From the NCBI RefSeq assembly GCF_013113835.1, contig NZ_VTYQ01000001.1:372001-436000 (forward strand): DNA of 64,000 nucleotides, in the 5' to 3' direction. Origin of the DNA: Vibrio sp. RE88 (GTDB lineage Bacteria; Pseudomonadota; Gammaproteobacteria; Enterobacterales; Vibrionaceae). The first letter of the stretch is position 1. Each line of letters starts with the position of its first letter. The position numbers were made by a program, and so were the translations under genes. The notes below the pieces were generated by a model, which saw only the letters and a list, made by a program, of their open reading frames with translations, had not been told where the DNA came from and searched no databases. Positions 52,661 to 62,409 of the stretch are shown piece by piece.

Positions 52661-53179
52661 TTAAATCAATTGCTCAGTGTTTATCAACGGAACACGTGTA
52701 GAGATGGCATGAAGGGCAATGTTATGAATCATTTCATCGGTGGTGGTGCAACAATCCGCCAGCACAGATACTTCATATTGCTCTGCTGCTTTGGAAATCG
52801 CAGTATGAGTCACGCAGTTTTGCGTCATCATGCCACAAATAATCAGTTCAGTTACCCCATGCTTTTTGAGCACATTGTCTAGCTCTGTTTGTTCAAAGCT
52901 GTCTGCGAAGGATTTAACCACAACATCCCCTTCTGGTGCACTCGCGAGAATCTCTGAGTGAATATCTGCGCCCGCACTGCCTTGATTGAAAAAGGGTGCG
53001 ATACCCATAGCAGGGTCTGCAATATGCTGAATGTGAATAACGGGAATCTCTTTTTGTTGGGCTTTTTTAATCGCCGCTTTGATATTGGTTAACGTGTTCT
53101 CTGTGTTCCAAAGAGGGAATTTCCCGTTTGGAAAGTAGTCGTTTTGTAGATCGATGACGAGTAGTGCTTTCTGGCTCAT
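52661..53179 (-). CDS. Cysteine hydrolase of the isochorismatase family
   Basis: 172 residues, GGAGAG 5 bases before the ATG. Triad residues are visible: D10 in LLVIDLQNDYFPNGKFPL, K in VVKSFADSFEQT near 88 and the nucleophile C in ICGMMTQNCVTHTA near 118. Members hydrolyse isochorismate, nicotinamide-type or ureidoacrylate-like substrates; a specific substrate cannot be assigned. It is divergent from the GlxA-type AraC regulator, which may control it. Confidence 0.9.
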   Translation of the reverse strand: MSQKALLVIDLQNDYFPNGKFPLWNTENTLTNIKAAIKKAQQKEIPVIHIQHIADPAMGIAPFFNQGSAGADIHSEILASAPEGDVVVKSFADSFEQTELDNVLKKHGVTELIICGMMTQNCVTHTAISKAAEQYEVSVLADCCTTTDEMIHNIALHAISTRVPLINTEQLI

Positions 53180-53285
53180 TTTGTCTCTCCTGTTTGGTAT
53201 CGTTCAAAGTAGAGTCATTATGGCGCTTTATTTTTAGGCTTTTTAGAGTCTAAAATGACATAAATGATGCTAAAAACGACATTGT

Positions 53286-54203
53286 ATGCCTAAGATTAAT
53301 ATTGCCGTATTTAACTATCCTTTTGCTCTCAAATCGGCGGTGTTTGGTTTTGAAGAGCTTTTTCAGCTAGCCAACCGAGCATGTCGTGAGAATGAACTTG
53401 AGACGGAGTTTGAAGCGCATATTATTGATGCGTGTGACAGCTCTTCCAAGCAATTTGATGTCGTGCTACTTCCTCCTAGCATTGACGCTCAGTTCTATCG
53501 AAAACCAGACTCATCAACGCTTGAATGGCTGGTTGAGCAACACCGTCGTGGCAGTGTGATTGCGTCGGCGTGTGCTGGCGCGTTTATCTTGGCGGCATCA
53601 GGGATTAGTGGACAAAGGCCTCTGACCACCCATTGGGGGCTAGCTGCGGAGTTTAAGTTGCAGTATCCAACACAGCCTACCGAAATAAATCAGATTTTAA
53701 TTGATCATGGCGATGTGATTACAGCGGGCGGTATGATGTCTTGGCTGGATCTTGGGCTGGAATTGGTCTCTCGGTATGCTTCACCACAAATCATGAGGCA
53801 GCTGGGCAAGATGTTGGTGATAGACACTGCGCCAAGAGAACAGAGGTTTTACCAGCAGTTCACGCCGTCATTCTCTCATGGTGATATTGCAATAGTTGAA
53901 AGTCAGCACAGAATCAGTGCTCACTTCTCTCAGACACTGTCGGTAAAACAATTGGCTGTTGAAGCAAACTTGACCGAAAGAACGTTTCAGCGTCGATTTA
54001 TGAAAGCCACAGGAATGAATCCAAATCAGTATTTGCAGCGAGTGCGGGTGCAGAAGGCTTGTGATTACCTAGAAAGTTCGACTCGCTCTTTTGAGTGGAT
54101 AAGCCACCAGGTAGGGTATGAAAACGCCAGCGCATGTCGAAAGGTATTCAGTCAGGTCATGGGGCTGACCCCAGGGGAATTTCGCCGGCGTTTTAGAAGA
54201 TAA
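53286..54203 (+). CDS. AraC regulator with DJ-1/PfpI (GlxA-type) domain
   Basis: 305 residues. The DJ-1/PfpI-like domain fills about 1-190, with ASACAGAFILAASGISGQRPLTTHW (Cys elbow and THW motif of GlxA-type regulators). Two AraC helix-turn-helix units follow: VKQLAVEANLTERTFQRRFMKATG and FEWISHQVGYENASACRKVFSQVMGLTPGEFRRRF. No clear ribosome site precedes the ATG. It is divergent from the isochorismatase-family gene by about 105 bp. Confidence 0.9.
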   Translation: MPKINIAVFNYPFALKSAVFGFEELFQLANRACRENELETEFEAHIIDACDSSSKQFDVVLLPPSIDAQFYRKPDSSTLEWLVEQHRRGSVIASACAGAFILAASGISGQRPLTTHWGLAAEFKLQYPTQPTEINQILIDHGDVITAGGMMSWLDLGLELVSRYASPQIMRQLGKMLVIDTAPREQRFYQQFTPSFSHGDIAIVESQHRISAHFSQTLSVKQLAVEANLTERTFQRRFMKATGMNPNQYLQRVRVQKACDYLESSTRSFEWISHQVGYENASACRKVFSQVMGLTPGEFRRRFRR

Positions 54204-54206
54204 ATA

Positions 54207-54233
54207 AAAAAGCCCGCAATCAATGCGGGCTTC
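54207..54233 (-). terminator. Rho-independent terminator of the second chemoreceptor gene
   Basis: AAGCCCGCA with TGCGGGCTT around a short loop; the minus-strand tail is TTTTTTATTT. It lies between convergent genes. Confidence 0.82.
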
Positions 54234-54247
54234 TAGGGACTGAGCGC

Positions 54248-55909
54248 TTACACTTTAAATCGACCCACGAGATCGTACAGTTCATTGGCACGTTGGTTGA
54301 GCTCTTGGCTGCCCGAACGGTTTTCATTGGCCAGTTCAGCCGATTGTGAGCTCTGGTCTGAAATCACCACTATGCGCTGTGAAATTTCTTGGCCAACCAA
54401 GCTTTGCTCTTCGGTTGCGGTCGCGATGAGGGAGTTCATATCCATGATGGTGCCGATGGATTCCTGAATCTGAATCAGCGCCTGAGCCGCAGCGTTGGCT
54501 TCTTCTACTGTGCTGGCACCGCGTTTTTGGCTTGACTCCATCGCTCTTACCGCATCGTCCGACGCAGCTTTCAGTTGTTCAATCATTTGGTGAATCTCGC
54601 CAGTACTATCTTGGGTACGACTTGCCAGTTTACGCACTTCATCGGCTACAACCGCAAACCCACGACCCTGCTCACCAGCACGAGCGGCTTCAATGGCGGC
54701 GTTAAGTGCCAGCAAGTTGGTTTGCTCAGCAATATCTTGAATCACTTCCAACGAGGAGGAGATGTTTTGCACATCGCCTTCAAGACGGGAGATAACGCCA
54801 TTCGCTTGAGAGACTTCCTCCGCCAGCGCTTCCACCGATTGCGCGGCAGAATTGACGATTCCCTGTGCTTCTTTGGCATTGTCGTCAGCTTCTTTGGCAG
54901 AATGCGCCGCTTGGCTGGCATTGTTTGAAATTTCGGATGCCGTGGTGGTCATCTCGGTCATCGCGGTTGCCACTTGCTCAGTCTCTTGACGTTGACCTGA
55001 GGCCAGCTCATCGACTTTCGCCGCGCGGCCTGACATGTCGCTGGTCTCGGAAACAACCTGTTGGCCTACATCGCTGACGCTTCGAATGATGGTTTGCAGG
55101 CTAGCGACAAAGGCATTGAAGTTTTTGCTGAGCTGGGAGAACTCAGGCGCTTTGAAATCTTCCATACGAGCAGTCAGGTCCGCATCGCCGCTGGCAAAAG
55201 AACTGATTGAAGCATCGAACATTTCCAATGGTTTGAGAATGGTTCGGTTAACGGCCACAGCGAAGGCGGCAACGATACCCGCGATGACGATACAGAATAA
55301 AATGATGGCAGAGAGGGTTTCCTGTAGCGCTTCTGTCGTGGTGCGTTCCATCTCTGCGATAATCGCATCGATGTCGTCGGTATAGAATCCAGTCCCTAAC
55401 ATCAGATCCCACTCAGGGATGAAGATGGAATAACTGAGTTTAGGTAGAGCTTCTGTTTCTCCCGGTTTAGGGAAGTAGTAAGTAGTAAATTCGCCGCTTT
55501 TAGCGTTGCGGATCAAATCCTGAATCAGATAATTGCCCTGCTTATCTTGAAGGTTCCAGAAACTGTCGCCAATGCCTTTGGTACTTTGCCCTTGGACTCT
55601 TCGGATGCCTTTTGAGTCATAGCCGAACACATAGCCGGTTTTGCCATACTCCAAAGTTTTGAGGGTCGGGTAGGCTTCTTCTAGGCTGGCTCCTCTGTCG
55701 AGAAAGGGTTGGATGGCAGATTTCGCCATTTGAAGATAATTACGCAGCTCCGCCTTTTTCATATTCATCATGTTAGTGCGGGTGACTTCGATTTGCTGAT
55801 CATTGAGTTCGTTGGTTTTTACATAGGTAAAACCGAGCATACCCAGTGCGATTACTAGTAACGGAACAAGCGCCAAAATGTACAGGCGACTTCGAATAGT
55901 TAGACTCAT
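54248..55909 (-). CDS. Methyl-accepting chemotaxis protein with single Cache domain
   Basis: 553 residues from the ATG at 55909, with AGGA 8 bases upstream; upstream in-frame codons lack a ribosome site. TM1 about 9-30. The sCache_2-like sensor (about 31-185) includes [25 protein letters not shown] and [19 protein letters not shown]2 is about 190-215, HAMP about 215-265, then the signalling domain with [37 protein letters not shown]. No C-terminal CheR/CheB pentapeptide. Ligand unknown; sCache receptors often sense short organic acids. Its position away from metabolic genes gives no further clue. Confidence 0.93.
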   Translation of the reverse strand: MSLTIRSRLYILALVPLLVIALGMLGFTYVKTNELNDQQIEVTRTNMMNMKKAELRNYLQMAKSAIQPFLDRGASLEEAYPTLKTLEYGKTGYVFGYDSKGIRRVQGQSTKGIGDSFWNLQDKQGNYLIQDLIRNAKSGEFTTYYFPKPGETEALPKLSYSIFIPEWDLMLGTGFYTDDIDAIIAEMERTTTEALQETLSAIILFCIVIAGIVAAFAVAVNRTILKPLEMFDASISSFASGDADLTARMEDFKAPEFSQLSKNFNAFVASLQTIIRSVSDVGQQVVSETSDMSGRAAKVDELASGQRQETEQVATAMTEMTTTASEISNNASQAAHSAKEADDNAKEAQGIVNSAAQSVEALAEEVSQANGVISRLEGDVQNISSSLEVIQDIAEQTNLLALNAAIEAARAGEQGRGFAVVADEVRKLASRTQDSTGEIHQMIEQLKAASDDAVRAMESSQKRGASTVEEANAAAQALIQIQESIGTIMDMNSLIATATEEQSLVGQEISQRIVVISDQSSQSAELANENRSGSQELNQRANELYDLVGRFKV

Positions 55910-56145
55910 ATAAAACATCCTGTCTTTGTCTTTATTGGGCACTTGACCAAACTGGGAGGGCCAATGTTGGCTGTGCCTACTTATTGCAATTAGCTCATGA
56001 CAGACCACGTCTATTTTGTTGCTGAATAGGCGAGCAAAATCATCATAAGCCAAAAGGTTATTTTATAAGATTAGCCAAATTATCGATTCAGGACTGTGAA
56101 TCTTGATAGGTTAATGGGTGTTTGACGTTAGACATTAGTCCTATT

Positions 56146-56532
56146 TTATCGGAAACATTGACCGGAATCGCACTTTCTCTTTCCAGTCAGCAGCTTAGAA
56201 ATGGTGTAGCGGTTGTTGGCAAATCTGAGGTAGCACCAATCAGCAACTGGACGGATGAGCTTCCAACGCAATGGTGCGTACAACCAGCCTTTTCCAACCA
56301 GTTTCCATGCCAGATAAGTCACATCTAAACCAAGCAGTAGCGTCCCGTTATCATCCACGGCGTGAAGGATTTTAGCCGCGCGTTTGGCGTCGATCTCAGG
56401 ATAATTGAGGAAGCTTTCCGAGTGGATATCAACCAACAACAAATGCTGCTGGTTATCGTGGTGCGCTAAACGTTTCATCTCTTTGACGCACAGTGGACAG
56501 GTACCATCGTAGAAAATAGTTAGTTGACTCAT
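56146..56532 (-). CDS. Thiol-disulfide oxidoreductase-like DCC-family (DUF393) protein
   Basis: 128 residues. The DCC motif is present as FYDGTCPLCVKEMKRL (DGxCxxC), and the middle has the family's DIHSESF and GLDVTYLAWKLVGKGWLYAPLRW. Predicted cytoplasmic, thioredoxin-like. Enzyme activity of the family is not well established. It stands alone between a chemoreceptor and a DUF4344 gene on the same strand. Confidence 0.88.
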   Translation of the reverse strand: MSQLTIFYDGTCPLCVKEMKRLAHHDNQQHLLLVDIHSESFLNYPEIDAKRAAKILHAVDDNGTLLLGLDVTYLAWKLVGKGWLYAPLRWKLIRPVADWCYLRFANNRYTISKLLTGKRKCDSGQCFR

Positions 56533-56570
56533 AAGCTTATCCTCTTTTCATTTACTACGGGTACGCTGCC

Positions 56571-57356
56571 TTATTGATCAGCGGCTGGTTGCTTTAAGTA
56601 AGTGTGCCAGTTATCGCTGATCGACTGGTACTGAAAAACACAGAAATCTTTTCTATCTGCAAGATAATCATTTTCTACTTCATCGAGCAAATTGTTGTGC
56701 TTGTCGGGATTGCTGCCGTAAACCAAACACAAAGTCGAGAAGTAGCGTTGTAAGTCAAAACTGTGCTCGTCGATGTATTCACCAAAGTCGTAGAAATCTG
56801 GCCTGTCATCGGACTCAAAAGCAAACATATCGGCGGCACTGATCGCGGCTTCATCGCCATTATCCAGGTATTCGATCATTAAAATCGCCGCAAGGTTGTC
56901 CACCGCATCTTCTTCTTTGCCAAGAATGGGAATATTTTGATCGGCGATATACGCATGTCCTGCTTCGTGGAGCAGAGTGTGCAAAACGGTGTCCATCGCC
57001 CCTAATTTTGTCTCTTTGCTGTATTTTTCGTCGTACTTGTTGTTGATAAAGTAATCCAACGCTTCCTGATAGAAGTGATAAGGCATATGTACCGTGTGCT
57101 GCTCTGGGTCATACAATGGCCCGTCCTCGCTTCCGTATTGAATCGTTAGCGTCTTGTTAAATGGGAACAGCGTGTCTGACAGCTCTATCACGGTGTCGTT
57201 GACTCCGCTTGTTTCAATGTCTGCTTTCAGTTGCTTTTCGGCCTGGTTGGCGGGGGGCAGATATTGGATCTGAATGTTCTTCTCAGCGGCATACGTTGCG
57301 GGCGTGATGGCTGCTGTCATAGTAACTAGAGCCAGCGGAAAAAGGTGCTTATACAT
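56571..57356 (-). CDS. Exported DUF4344-type metallopeptidase
   Basis: 261 residues from the ATG at 57356, which begins a clean signal peptide (MYKHLFPLALVTMTAAITPATYA); the longer frame upstream would not make a signal. HEAGH zinc motif at 130-134 in VLHTLLHEAGHAYI, with a downstream ED (about 146) as third-ligand candidate in GKEEDAVDNLAAIL. The DUF4344 family has this layout. Substrate unknown. A frame extending further 5' (to 57530) remains possible but lacks a ribosome site. Confidence 0.8.
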   Translation of the reverse strand: MYKHLFPLALVTMTAAITPATYAAEKNIQIQYLPPANQAEKQLKADIETSGVNDTVIELSDTLFPFNKTLTIQYGSEDGPLYDPEQHTVHMPYHFYQEALDYFINNKYDEKYSKETKLGAMDTVLHTLLHEAGHAYIADQNIPILGKEEDAVDNLAAILMIEYLDNGDEAAISAADMFAFESDDRPDFYDFGEYIDEHSFDLQRYFSTLCLVYGSNPDKHNNLLDEVENDYLADRKDFCVFQYQSISDNWHTYLKQPAADQ

Positions 57357-57577
57357 AGGCAAACCCAATCTAACGGTGTATTTAATATGCTGACTCAATA
57401 TTGACATAAAAACCGCCTTTTCGCGTAAAGTTGCGCCTCGAAAGGAGAGCTGACCATGAAAATCATCCCGCTGCTTAAGCAGCCGCGCATCCAATAAGCG
57501 TTGTTTAGCTGAACGTCTAAGCAACGCCACGAAATTCGTTCCGTGGCAAATCTGAATTAAATATTGAGGATTTTGTC

Positions 57578-58216
57578 ATGCCACAAAAACACTGGTCGAC
57601 ATTTCAGTTACTGCATCAAGTGGTGCAGAACAAAAACATTCATATCAAAGGGACTCACAGCTACTACAGCGATTGCTGGGATAACGGTTTTGAACAGTCC
57701 GTCGTCCGCTACTTACATGGTGACGAAGTCAGCAAGCAATGGCAGCCGAGATGGGATATTGATCAGCTCTATATCGGTGACTATGTTTGCATCGCAGCAG
57801 AAGCCGTTATTTTGATGGGTGGGAATCACAACCATAGAACGGACTGGTTTTGTCTCTACCCGTTTATGGAAGAGGTTGAACGCTCTTATCAAAGTAAAGG
57901 CGATACCGTCATTCATGACGGAGTATGGATAGGCATGCGTGCCATGATCATGCCGGGCGTGACTTTAGGTGAAGGTGCGGTTGTCGCGGCCAACAGTGTG
58001 GTGACCAAAGATGTGGAACCTTACACGATTGTCGGCGGAAACCCTGCCAGATTGGTTAAACATCGCTTTGCTCCTGAGCTGATAGAGAAGCTGGTGGCGC
58101 TGGAAATTTACCAATGGCCTGAAGAAAAATTCATCGCTATGCGTAGATATCTGACTCAACCAGACTTTGAATTGCTCGAAAAAGCCATGAAAGACTACGA
58201 CCAAAAACACGTCTAA
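57578..58216 (+). CDS. CatB/Vat-type hexapeptide O-acetyltransferase
   Basis: 212 residues, GAGG 7 bases before the ATG. Left-handed beta-helix repeats are visible (HDGVWIGMRAMIMPGVTLGEGAVVAANSVVTKDVEPYTIVGGNPARLVKHRF). The acceptor-site histidine region is NHNHRTDWFCLYPF. Such xenobiotic acetyltransferases use acetyl-CoA to modify chloramphenicol, streptogramins or other hydroxyls, but chromosomal marine copies need not be resistance genes. The protein begins with an extra PQKHWSTFQLLHQVVQ helix. Confidence 0.88.
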   Translation: MPQKHWSTFQLLHQVVQNKNIHIKGTHSYYSDCWDNGFEQSVVRYLHGDEVSKQWQPRWDIDQLYIGDYVCIAAEAVILMGGNHNHRTDWFCLYPFMEEVERSYQSKGDTVIHDGVWIGMRAMIMPGVTLGEGAVVAANSVVTKDVEPYTIVGGNPARLVKHRFAPELIEKLVALEIYQWPEEKFIAMRRYLTQPDFELLEKAMKDYDQKHV

Positions 58217-58289
58217 CGACTAAAATTAGGGCAGCGAGTCAGCTTGTGCTACACTCGCCGCCCTTTTCTGTTTCAATGAGATCAATACC

Positions 58290-58646
58290 ATGAGTACTAA
58301 GCAAGAACTTCAAAACCTTCACAATCGTCTGGACAAGTGTCAGCGTAAGCTGGATGCGGCGAAATCTCGTGGTGATCAGGAAATGGTGACTAAGTTCACT
58401 GATGAAGCAGATAAACTAAGCAAAAAAATTCACGTGATGAAAAGTAAACAGAAATACGACATGAACAAAGAGCGTAAGAGCTTGATTGACATGCCATTCT
58501 CACGTGCAATTACTAAAGAAGAACAAGCAGATATGGGCAAGCTGAAAAGGTCAGTTAAAGGTCTCATCGTGGTTCACCCAATGACTAAGCTGGGTAAAGA
58601 GCTGAGACTTGAAGTCATGACAGGTTATGCACCGAAAAAATTCTGA
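58290..58646 (+). CDS. yibL: YibL-family ribosome-associated protein
   Basis: 118 residues. The family pattern MSTKQELQNLHNRLDKCQRKLDAAK... is matched, with a KSKQKYDMNKERKSLIDMPFSRAITKEEQADMGKLKRSVKGLIVVHPMTKLGKELRLEVMTG core. Very basic, helical N-half; thought to associate with ribosomes. A single gene with its own terminator at 58665. Confidence 0.9.
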   Translation: MSTKQELQNLHNRLDKCQRKLDAAKSRGDQEMVTKFTDEADKLSKKIHVMKSKQKYDMNKERKSLIDMPFSRAITKEEQADMGKLKRSVKGLIVVHPMTKLGKELRLEVMTGYAPKKF

Positions 58647-58664
58647 TTTCCAGATAACTGAAAA

Positions 58665-58685
58665 AGCGCCGTAAGGCGCTTTTTT
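58665..58685 (+). terminator. Rho-independent terminator of yibL
   Basis: AGCGCC, a GTAA tetraloop, GGCGCT and TTTTTT. Confidence 0.88.
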
Positions 58686-58700
58686 GTTAGTGAAGGAGGC

Positions 58701-61577
58701 TTAGTGAATATCGAGTTTGCTAAGCAATGATGGATATCCCCAACCATTGTCTCCGGCTTTGACGTCATCTCCGGTCAGGTATTGATACAGGGTTGGAGCC
58801 AGAGAGCCGTTCTCCTCACTACTCAGTGGCGTCGCATGTTTACCTATTGGACTGCCCCAAAATCCGATAAAGGCGTCCTTCTCCAAATAGCTTTCGCCTG
58901 CGTGACGGCCCGGAACTTTCGTGTTGTAGCCAATGCCTTCCCGAGGGAACAAATTCACGGTTCCTGCTCGCGGTTCGGCATAAAGCTTGGCGAGTTGTAC
59001 CACTGAATCAGGCCGAGGCGTAAATTGGGTCAGGTCGCGCCATTGCATTTCATCACACCAGCTTTGTGGGTTGTCGATGTCTGCCCGGTTGACACATTGA
59101 TTGACCAACTGAGCAAACGTCTCAAGCTGTGCTTGATTTGGAGAAGGCAGATAAGGGTTGAGTTTGTTGACTTCAAGTAACGCCGTTTTGCTATTGGCTT
59201 TGTAGAAATAGCGCTCTCCTTGTTTGATGATGAGCTCATCGATTCGTTTGCCGTCACGCTGAGCGACCAAACGTACCTGACACTCTGTCTCATCGCAGGT
59301 TGATTCTCTGACGACTAGATAGTCGAGACTGTCTGAAAGCTTTTCTACGGACTCGGCAATGATGTCCAGCTTTTCCCCTTGTGGTGCATTGACCGGTGTC
59401 CAGTTGGTCAGCTCCGAATAGACAGGTTGTGTTTGCCAACCCGATTGCGAATTAAACATATCCATCATGAAGTTACCGCCAGCGGTAGAGGCTACCACTA
59501 CATCAACGCCTTGGTTACTTGGATAATTCAATGCATTGGTGATCTTCGGCCCTTCGCCTTCATCGGATGAAATTTTCTTGATCACCAGAGGGTAGTCGAG
59601 TGATTCCGAAAGTGGTTCAAAGATCGCTTTCTCTGGATTCAAGGTGTAATAGACCGGAGATAAACCGTGATCCCCCGCCATGCCCCAAAGTGTCTGCTGG
59701 TAAATGCCGGCGTCTTTGTACGCTTGTTCAATTTGACGTATCCAGTAATCGAGGCGGTTGAGTTCACCGGTTGGCATAATGATTTCATCACTGAAAGGGC
59801 CAACAAAGTGGGCGAAGTGATCCGGCCACGGATTGTAAATCAGGGCGTAATCTGGCATCCCTTGTCTATCAAGCTCTGCATAAGTAGCGATGTCCTGTTC
59901 AATCTTCCATTTGCGCGTCAGTTTGGTGTAGAAGTCCCATAGCGGGATCTCTTGATAGCTTTGAATGTTATCGATGAGGGATTGGCGCTGCTTCGTTAGC
60001 ACGTTTTCAACTTCGGCTCTTTCATTCAGCTCTCTCAAACAACGTTTCTCACCAAAGTCACGCAGTGCTTCGCCTGCGCCAAGGTTAACCAGACCGTCGT
60101 AACTGGTGTGAGCATTCCAGTCGTATTGGGCGTTACAGTTAAGCGTTTTCAGGTGAACCAGTCGGTCAAACATCGTCTGAACCTGATTGGCCTGCATTAA
60201 GCGATCGAGTTGAAGGGCGTCATTGCCAAAGAAGTAATAGGCTCTGTCTTCGTTTCGATCGACAAAGTGGAAATTTGGGATTCCTGTTCCCTGTTCGCCA
60301 GAGACTTTTGCCCCTGTCTTGATGATAGGCAAGTTTCTTACGCTGATCGTCGGTGTGGAAGAGATACCTACCCGAGCAATGGAGTCGGTATGGTTTTGGT
60401 AAAGTCGTTTGAAAAACGGTAAGTAGTTAGGGTCACGATACGTTTGTTCTGACAGAACCTGAAGAAAACGCATGGATTGAACGTGCTCAGGGCTACTTGT
60501 TACGACAGGGCTGCCGAGCTCAGTGCTCTTGATATGTTGCTGGTAAGCGTGGGAGAGAAAAGGCTTGTTAGGGTCAACTAACCCTTCGATTAATCCTTGT
60601 TGCAATCCGTCGACCGTTATCTGAACAGCAAAGCGGCGGTTCTGTTGTGACTCGAGAAACTCAATTGCTTGTTGAGGGTGATCGTCAAACGCGTTTTGTA
60701 ACCAGTCATTGAGGCGCTCTTGTCTCTCATCCTGATAGACAAACTGGCGATAGGCTTTCAGCACATTGAGACGCACAAAATCGATTAAGGTAATGGTTAA
60801 CGCTTGCGCTTTGTTATTCGGTTCGCTGGCCCTGTCGGCTGCACCATCGGCCACAATACCAAGTATGGCCTGTTTCATGTCGCCATCTTCCATCCCCGAG
60901 GCGGCTTGTTGCAGGATGCCAACCACGATAGGTTGAATTTTGGCGACCAATGCCAAATCCTCAGGTGACTTGGTCAGATATGTGTATTGCTCAGGCAGTC
61001 GATCCATATCCTGCCATTCGCCAATCTGAACCAAAGCGTCATATACAGTCACCATGGCTGCCATAAACTGACCATTAATTTGGATGCCTTCCTGATGAGC
61101 CTGATCTTTGGCGTGCTGTTTAGGCGCTTTTTTCGCCTTCTCCTCTAGATCAAAGAGCGAGTGCTCAAAGCCTTTCAGTGCTTGTTTGTCATACACAATT
61201 TGCAGGTAGGCTTTAAATTCATCGTCACTGCTTATTCCTGTGTAGCGATCGTAGAACTGATAAAGAAAATAGCCGAGAGGAATGGAATAAGTCGGGTCAG
61301 CGAGCTGTGTCATGACCCGGCTTTTCGTGCTTGCATCAAGTGGTAATGTCAGTAGGTAGGTCTCTAGAGTGAGACCGCCAATGGTAAACAGGGTCATGTC
61401 ACGAGCAAAGCGCGTCGAGTAGGACAATGACGAGGTGATTTGATTTTTCAGCACTTCTGTTGAGTTAAATAGCCCACCAATTACTGGGGTATCGCCGATA
61501 TCGGCGCAAGCGGAACTCAAAGGGGTAAGTGCTGCGACAATTGCAGCAGGAAGAAGCCGTTTTCTCAACCAAGCCAT
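58701..61577 (-). CDS. Exported alkaline-phosphatase-superfamily protein with large N-terminal region
   Basis: 958 residues. An export signal runs to about 25 (LLPAAIVAALTPLSSACA). Residues about 26-315 are mostly helical and match no family I know. The catalytic domain starts near 317: D323 in ITVDGLQQGLIEGL, a nucleophile region STPTISVRNLPII at 407-419 (T408/T410), D586 and H590 in PDHFAHF, D636-H637 in GDHGLS and H892 in GRHAGES, the metal and nucleophile set of the type I phosphodiesterase/AlkP fold. It is probably periplasmic or surface-exposed. The substrate is unknown, and the N-terminal part may anchor or regulate the enzyme. Confidence 0.82.
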   Translation of the reverse strand: MAWLRKRLLPAAIVAALTPLSSACADIGDTPVIGGLFNSTEVLKNQITSSLSYSTRFARDMTLFTIGGLTLETYLLTLPLDASTKSRVMTQLADPTYSIPLGYFLYQFYDRYTGISSDDEFKAYLQIVYDKQALKGFEHSLFDLEEKAKKAPKQHAKDQAHQEGIQINGQFMAAMVTVYDALVQIGEWQDMDRLPEQYTYLTKSPEDLALVAKIQPIVVGILQQAASGMEDGDMKQAILGIVADGAADRASEPNNKAQALTITLIDFVRLNVLKAYRQFVYQDERQERLNDWLQNAFDDHPQQAIEFLESQQNRRFAVQITVDGLQQGLIEGLVDPNKPFLSHAYQQHIKSTELGSPVVTSSPEHVQSMRFLQVLSEQTYRDPNYLPFFKRLYQNHTDSIARVGISSTPTISVRNLPIIKTGAKVSGEQGTGIPNFHFVDRNEDRAYYFFGNDALQLDRLMQANQVQTMFDRLVHLKTLNCNAQYDWNAHTSYDGLVNLGAGEALRDFGEKRCLRELNERAEVENVLTKQRQSLIDNIQSYQEIPLWDFYTKLTRKWKIEQDIATYAELDRQGMPDYALIYNPWPDHFAHFVGPFSDEIIMPTGELNRLDYWIRQIEQAYKDAGIYQQTLWGMAGDHGLSPVYYTLNPEKAIFEPLSESLDYPLVIKKISSDEGEGPKITNALNYPSNQGVDVVVASTAGGNFMMDMFNSQSGWQTQPVYSELTNWTPVNAPQGEKLDIIAESVEKLSDSLDYLVVRESTCDETECQVRLVAQRDGKRIDELIIKQGERYFYKANSKTALLEVNKLNPYLPSPNQAQLETFAQLVNQCVNRADIDNPQSWCDEMQWRDLTQFTPRPDSVVQLAKLYAEPRAGTVNLFPREGIGYNTKVPGRHAGESYLEKDAFIGFWGSPIGKHATPLSSEENGSLAPTLYQYLTGDDVKAGDNGWGYPSLLSKLDIH

Positions 61578-61902
61578 TACTTATTATCTCATTCATTATA
61601 CTGATAATTTTCATTCTGGCAGGCTTATGGGAGAGTGCAAGAACACGCTGACCAAAGCCTCGATTTGATAGCGTCAGAATGTGACTTGGTTCCAGTTGTC
61701 GTTACTGTTAGGTGTTTAATCCTAGCGAGCAAAGTTGCACATTAGATTAATTTACAATGTAAACCCTAAGAGATGGGAAGGGAATTCCCAACTTTAAATG
61801 ATGACTTTTTATCATGGTTAATATGATTTAAAGTGACTTTAATTCATTCTTGATTGGTTCTACCTTAATAGCTGTCCAAGATGATATTGAAGAGAGATGA
61901 CT
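61578..61902. other. Divergent intergenic region, phosphatase-like gene / GNAT gene
   Basis: 325 bp between two divergent starts. No hairpin stands out and no operator palindrome was recognised. It must contain both promoters. Confidence 0.5.
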
Positions 61903-62394
61903 ATGAGCCAAGACAACCTCCGCATAGTGCCTATCACAGCGCAACACGATGCAGCGATCTGCCAGATAATCAAGCAGGTCGGCAAAGAGTATGGTGCTGT
62001 GGGAGAAGGGTTTGGGCCGTCTGATGCTGAGGTCGACAATATGAGCCAGCACTATCACGAGCAGAACCGCAGCTTGTACTTAGTTGCGCTCTTGGATGAC
62101 AAAGTGGTTGGTGGTTGTGGCGTTGCGCCTTTTGGGCAAGATGAGCAAACGTGCGAATTGAAGAAGCTTTTTTTACTCAAAGAGAGTAGAGGGCTTGGCT
62201 TGGGGAAAACCTTGTCGTTGGCCTGTTTAGAATTTGCTAAGCAACAAGGTTTTGAGCGTTGCTATCTGGACACTTTGTCCAATATGTCTGCGGCGGTGCG
62301 TCTCTACGAAAGCTTGGAATTCGAACACCTCACTGCACCGCTAGAAGGTACCTTGCACAATGGCTGCGATGTTTGGATGCTTAAATCTTTGTGA
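61903..62394 (+). CDS. GNAT-family N-acetyltransferase
   Basis: 163 residues from the ATG at 61903, with AGAGAG 6-7 bases upstream; an ATG two codons earlier is too close to it. The acetyl-CoA motif is LKKLFLLKESRGLGLGKTLSLACLEFAKQQGF, followed by CYLDTLSNMSAAVRLYESLEFE. The substrate is unknown. A LysR gene starts 16 bp downstream on the same strand and may be co-transcribed. Confidence 0.9.
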   Translation: MSQDNLRIVPITAQHDAAICQIIKQVGKEYGAVGEGFGPSDAEVDNMSQHYHEQNRSLYLVALLDDKVVGGCGVAPFGQDEQTCELKKLFLLKESRGLGLGKTLSLACLEFAKQQGFERCYLDTLSNMSAAVRLYESLEFEHLTAPLEGTLHNGCDVWMLKSL

Positions 62395-62409
62395 TTCTAA
62401 GAAGGTGAT

